From NCBI RefSeq assembly GCF_036669915.1, contig NC_089318.1, forward strand, positions 8,336,849 through 8,400,848: DNA of 64,000 nt, read 5' to 3'. Position 1 is the first letter of the stretch; the number at the start of each line of letters is the position of its first letter. This DNA is from Pocillopora verrucosa (taxonomy: Eukaryota; Cnidaria; Anthozoa; Scleractinia; Pocilloporidae). The notes below the pieces were generated by a model. That model saw nothing but the letters and a program-made list of their open reading frames with translations. It had not been told where the DNA came from and made no database searches. A program made the position numbers and the translations under genes. This document shows positions 60,100 through 64,000 of the stretch, in pieces.

Positions 60100-60612
60100 G
60101 AACGAACGTATTTTGTTATGATGCAAAGTGTATCCCATTGCTGTGATACGTTTGCTTCCGTTGTCTCCACCATGGGAAGCCAGACTTCCACACGAGTTTT
60201 GTTCATCAGGATAGCCTCAAACGCTTAAACCAATTATGGAATCAATGCTCAAACAGTCCTCTTCATGGTTACCAAGGAACCGATTCTTGCCTTCGGGGAA
60301 ACGTTGAACCTTCTTTATTACAGTTATCTTGCAGGGAAGCCATGACACCAATCAGCATCTTCCATCTAACTCGGCCAAGTGAGGTTTGCTGGTATTTCCC
60401 ATTTGAGATCGACGAGTATAGAGTTTTAGCTGCCTTCTTGGTTTCGATAAAGTTGATGTGGTGTCCGATTTTCACACCAAGGCAGATCTTAGAGAATTTG
60501 GTGTTCCAGTAAGTCGGTAACTTTGTCTCTTGATCATCAATTCCAGTTAAGCCCGCTTCACTGCTGTATTATGCTTGTTACTCCAGAGCTCGGAATTGCA
60601 ATAGAATATGTC
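60100..60612 (-). pseudogene. Dead fibrinogen-like last exon (paralogue D)
   Basis: From a TTCATTAG acceptor at 60,613 the minus strand reads FYCNSELWSN, then after a frame change GLTGIDDQETKLPTYWNT, KFSKICLGVKIGHHINF, YQQTSLGRVRWKMLIG and CNKEGS, then further frame changes before CGSLASHGGDNGSKRITAMG. The family order is complete but at least one stop and two frameshifts interrupt it. It is nearest to the pseudogene at 26.3-29.1 kb. The upstream exons are missing. Confidence 0.85.
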
Positions 60613-60981
60613 CTAATGAAGTGAGGAGAAAAAGGAAGACTTGATCGTGAAAGTTTGTGGAAATAAAGTCAGCAAATTATACTACATAACTTTGTGGTCG
60701 GCTGTATTGATGAGGGTCAAACGTGTATCAGGGAGATTAGTTGACACCATATGCCTGGTTGATATATTTGATGACAAGTTCTCCGATGATAAACTGTACA
60801 CTGATAACAACTTGGGAAGTGGAAAAAGGAGTTTTTTTAAAAAAGTTTTTCTCCTCGATTTTTACGAAGAAATTGTAATTTTCGCGTTTAAACATGTATT
60901 TAAAAGTACGACAGTCATGCGTTTCGGTCGCACGTAATCAAATCGGCTCATCTTAGCACCTGAAAATTCAAATGCAACATG

Positions 60982-61005
60982 TACACACACACACACACAC
61001 ACACA
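60982..61005. repeat. AC microsatellite
   Basis: Twelve AC dinucleotides at the inner edge of the right inverted-duplication arm. Confidence 0.9.
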
Positions 61006-61044
61006 ATATAAATCAAACGATGGAAAACTCAAACCATTACCCTT

Positions 61045-61221
61045 TTCACTGTATGTTTGGTTAATCAACATCAAAAGTGAAACAATAGAAATGAAACAGG
61101 CAATAATACCCTGCAGTCTAAAACCATCAGTTGCCTCGTTAAGTTGACAAGTGCCCTTTGCCTTAAGATATCTGTTTTCTTTTACGGTTCCATGTTGTTC
61201 CTAGATCGGCAGCTCGTACAT
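61045..61221 (-). pseudogene. Broken copy of the small membrane-protein exon
   Basis: Starts ATG at 61,221 and reads MYELPI then a TAG stop (61,203-61,201). The 10.2-kb copy has MHELPIYEQHG. Downstream, NEATDGFRLQGIIACFISIV corresponds to the membrane segment of the intact copy after a deletion. Confidence 0.75.
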
Positions 61222-61736
61222 GTAAGCTTCATTTCTAATATTTATTTCTTTTCAAAACTAGTCATACCAGTTTCGAAGTTGTACATCTGTTGTTTTAGCT
61301 AGTGCATCTGTTCTTTAGTCTAAGTCATGGTTTCGATCATGTTTTGTTTTTGAAATGATTTCCAAAATCGTTCAAAACTACATCGAGACCGCAACTTGAT
61401 TTAATTGATTTTCATTATTTCCAATTCGCCTACCCGAAAGCAAACGCACAGTGTTTTCAAAGTAACCCATGAAACCGACGGAAGTGTGCAACTGTGACAT
61501 ATTGAGAGATAGATTGAAATAACTGCCATGAAAATGTAAATTAACATGAGTTATTTTTGTCGTCAGATGCTAAACAAACCTTTTTCTTTGTGTTCATAAA
61601 TGCACTATTCCATCGCTTTGTTCAAAGAAATTTACATCTCTACTCACGTCAAAAAATATGCACATTTCACCGAGCGTATATTCAAAATATGTCTCCGGTT
61701 TAATTGAACGTGCATCTACTTGGTCTGCTGGCTTAA

Positions 61737-61926
61737 CCCTTTAACTCCCAAAATCTCATTACTGTCTGCCAAACGATTCTCATTATGTTAGTTTGGAGAA
61801 TTTGGTATCAGATCATTTAGCAATCTGATAATTGATATTTTATTTATTCTCATCACTAGTCTGCATGATATTGTTTAGATATAGTGAGGAGAAATCCTGT
61901 CTTGGTCACTCACGGGAGTTAAAGGG
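61737..61926. mobile_element. piggyBac-type MITE, TTAA target duplication
   Basis: 190 bp with inverted ends CCCTTTAACTCCC and GGGAGTTAAAGGG, flanked on both sides by TTAA (61,733-61,736 and 61,927-61,930). The matching place in the left arm (near 9,697-9,702) has no insertion. CCCT ends with TTAA duplication are characteristic of piggyBac-class elements. Confidence 0.9.
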
Positions 61927-62003
61927 TTAAACGGAAAAGAAATGAAACCTAAAAAGCCTCTTCTAAATCCTTATCCAACGTTGGCAAAGAGATTACCGAG
62001 AGG

Positions 62004-62037
62004 ATGAAGTTGTAGAGACTTCTAACTCTGACAAACG
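62004..62037 (+). pseudogene. Broken copy of the signal-peptide first exon
   Basis: Equivalent to the exon at 9,646-9,610. It keeps the ATG context and the GTGAGT donor but reads MKL then TAG (62,013-62,015), so it cannot encode the signal peptide unless another start is used. Confidence 0.75.
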
Positions 62038-62406
62038 GTGAGTGGGGTACATTCGCACTGAAAATTTAAATGACCAATAGTAAAAAATTTTGACTAGCTA
62101 ACGTTCGAATGTTTAATTAGGTGTATTTCAATATACAATGTTTTAAAAAATGACCATCATTCTCCCCATACAACATATGCTACATTTAACCAACTCGAAT
62201 AAATCTTGACTCGGTTGTTTCTCGCGTCCATGTACGTGTGTCTTTAAGGGAGCAACTTGAGAAGTTTCTGGTGGCAATTATGTTAGCTATAAAAATTTTC
62301 TCTATCGTGATTATTTCGAATACGCTTGGAGTTGATTAATTAAGACAAAGGCACTGAGAAGGATGGAACTTGATTGGTCCTTTTGCCTACTGAATTTTTC
62401 TCGGTT

Positions 62407-62441
62407 GTTCTGTCTAAAGTTTTTTTTTTTTTTTTTTTTTA
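62407..62441. repeat. Poly-T tract
   Basis: T-homopolymer run in the right arm, longer than the equivalent in the left arm. Confidence 0.7.
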
Positions 62442-62642
62442 ACTTATAATACCCTGTATAAGTAAGCAATTCCTATCAGTTTCTAACACGTAGCAGGGTT
62501 TCCAATCATATGCAAGACCGAGCGTTGACCCTAGACTCTCTAACGCTCCATTCATCTGTAAACACCACTAGGGATAGTTACAGGAGAGTTAAACCATACT
62601 TTTACGAGGTTCATGTCTGAGCACGGTCGTAATTAAATGCAT

Positions 62643-63263
62643 GACTTGGTAAGCCAGGCCATTAATTATCTTACTTTCACATGGTTGAATGTTTCTTCGC
62701 GATTTTGCATTACATTTGGTTGGTTTCGAGAGTCATGATCATTAAATCTACAGAAATTTGGTGGCCAGAGCTTTCCTAAACACATTTATTTTGTATATTC
62801 TCTTTTCAAAGTGATATTTACCACGATCACAAACCAGACCTATTTAAGGTAATTTGGCTGCTATTGGACTAGAGAGTTTGTTTCTGGTCAGCCTTTATGA
62901 CGCAGTAAATAGAAGTTCTGTTGAACAGACTGAGCTAGTTTCGTATCCATTGTCACAGCGGTCACTTACGCCATTCCCTTTGAGTGACTGCGTAATACAG
63001 GCTCGACTGTATGCTTCTACAGTCATGGAGAAAACAATAAATCTTTACCCTGAGCCAAATTTTCCCTGAGTTGTAAAAGTTTAATCCTTAATTTTCTAAA
63101 ATGAACAATTACGTTTTGCAACAGTTCCAGATTGCTTTTGGTCGTTGGGCTTAGAGTGTTGGCATTGAAATGTCAAGGATGACTAGTCTACAACCTCCTG
63201 CCCCGATTTAGAAAAGATCAAACTGTGACGAATATATGATTTTACGTTCTATCAAACAATACA
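62643..63263. mobile_element. Right-arm-specific insertion of about 620 bp
   Basis: In the left arm the sequence passes directly between the AAATGCA and ATGTCAATTACGAGACTC-type blocks (near 8,700-8,720). Here about 620 bp intervene. No terminal repeats or coding domain are recognised. The frame at 62,854-63,069 has no family content. Confidence 0.5.
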
Positions 63264-64000
63264 CGATGTCAATTACGAGACTCCATGATCTCGGAGTACG
63301 TGTTTCTCAGTTTAAAATAACGGGGAGTTTCTTTGAATTCTGGATAGATGTTGCCTATTATAAATAACAAAACCACTGCATATTTGGGCTCAGGGCGGAT
63401 TAAAAATCTTAGCGAGAGATACGTACAATTGCTTGAGTTCATTCAAGCTTCCAGCTCGTTCTTCGCTATTTTTAGGACGATCAGGAAAATAAATTTTCAC
63501 TTTCTGACCGCCGCGTCTTAAAATTCAAACGAGTCTTTAGATTCAGATGACAAATTTAGCTGGCACACTTTAGGCTGTACACATTAGCCGATATTTGAGC
63601 CACTTATTTTCACTTTCATTGCGGAGTCGCGCTCGACTGGAGCATTAGACCTTATTCTGTGCAAATGTAGTGTTATATTAAGCAGTCTTCATTGTTTTAA
63701 AGAGTATCGTTAACTTTTTTCCCACTTTTTAACTCACTTCTTTTCGCAATTTTCCCTTAACGTATAGAAATAACAAAACAAACAATAATAGTAATAATTA
63801 TAATAACAATAATAAAAAGAAGGTATTTAATGCGTTAAACGCTCCTAGCACGCGAAGGTCAGGAATAATACTGCCTTTGGGAATAGTATGGAACAATTAA
63901 TGCACGAACACGTTTTCCAAATGCTTCAGAATCTTTTCCTCGTAATGAGCAATCCAACGAAACCTTTTCTAATGTATCATGGCATTTCTAGTTCTAGGCG

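Larger units (their letters stand above)
61045..64000 (-). repeat. Right arm of the large inverted duplication (cut by window end)
   Basis: Reverse-complement match to 7,736-10,425, still continuing at the last base. It differs from the left arm by point changes, by gain of a 190-bp MITE (61,737-61,926) and of about 620 bp (62,643-63,263), and by absence of the 197-bp and 310-bp blocks of the left arm. Both coding exons it carries are broken. Confidence 0.85.

Noticed and set aside
62854-63069. Open frame of 71 codons in the right-arm insertion
   Set aside because: No recognisable domain, codon pattern or splice context.
1-64000. Search for CRISPR-type arrays, operons, rRNA or other prokaryotic features
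   Set aside because: None present. Repeats are dispersed transposons and microsatellites, and genes are spliced.

Overview
This is a eukaryotic genomic window. It is AT-rich and intron-rich, with GT..AG splicing in consistent phase and dense palindromic MITEs. The mobile elements and domain architectures (PAN-EGF-fibrinogen-like secreted proteins, Penelope-like, DIRS-like and L2/CR1 elements, piggyBac-type MITEs with a CCCTTTAACTCCC end) point to an anthozoan cnidarian, most likely a stony coral. I see nothing bacterial: no operons, ribosome binding sites, rRNA or CRISPR array.

Layout. At 1-6.3 kb lies a minus-strand gene for a secreted MAM-CUB-like-Fn3 protein that runs off the left edge. 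An alternative signal-peptide exon sits at 9.6 kb and a divergent small membrane-protein exon at 10.2 kb. At 12-19.6 kb is a spliced but dead copy of a cnidarian zinc-finger/transposase-like gene, with several MITEs in its introns. The 20-34 kb stretch is a retroelement graveyard: LINE, DIRS-like, L2, CR1-like and Penelope-like remnants, with an L2 inserted inside a dead fibrinogen-like paralogue. At 34.2-36.95 kb is a complete five-exon TRAF-family gene on the minus strand. At 37.4-39.7 kb is a Penelope-like insertion with an inverted 5' part. At 42.4-53.5 kb two apparently intact PAN-EGF-fibrinogen-like genes face each other tail to tail. At 55-61 kb are a LINE remnant and broken pieces of the same PAN/EGF/fibrinogen-like family. 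At 61.0-64.0 kb is an inverted, diverged copy of 7.7-10.4 kb.

The intact genes share a theme. Two families encode secreted, disulphide-rich modular proteins (MAM/CUB/Fn3 and PAN/EGF/fibrinogen-like, the latter resembling coral skeletal-matrix or lectin-like proteins). The TRAF protein is an intracellular adaptor or E3 ligase. Both secreted families have been duplicated in inverted orientation here and have left pseudogenes. The most informative structures are the large inverted duplication, whose arms act as empty and filled sites for each other's transposon insertions, the inverted Penelope-like insertion flanked by 15-bp direct repeats, and recurrent hammerhead-like motifs at Penelope-type ends.

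All gene models were read by eye from splice signals, phase and family resemblance. No search or expression data were available.
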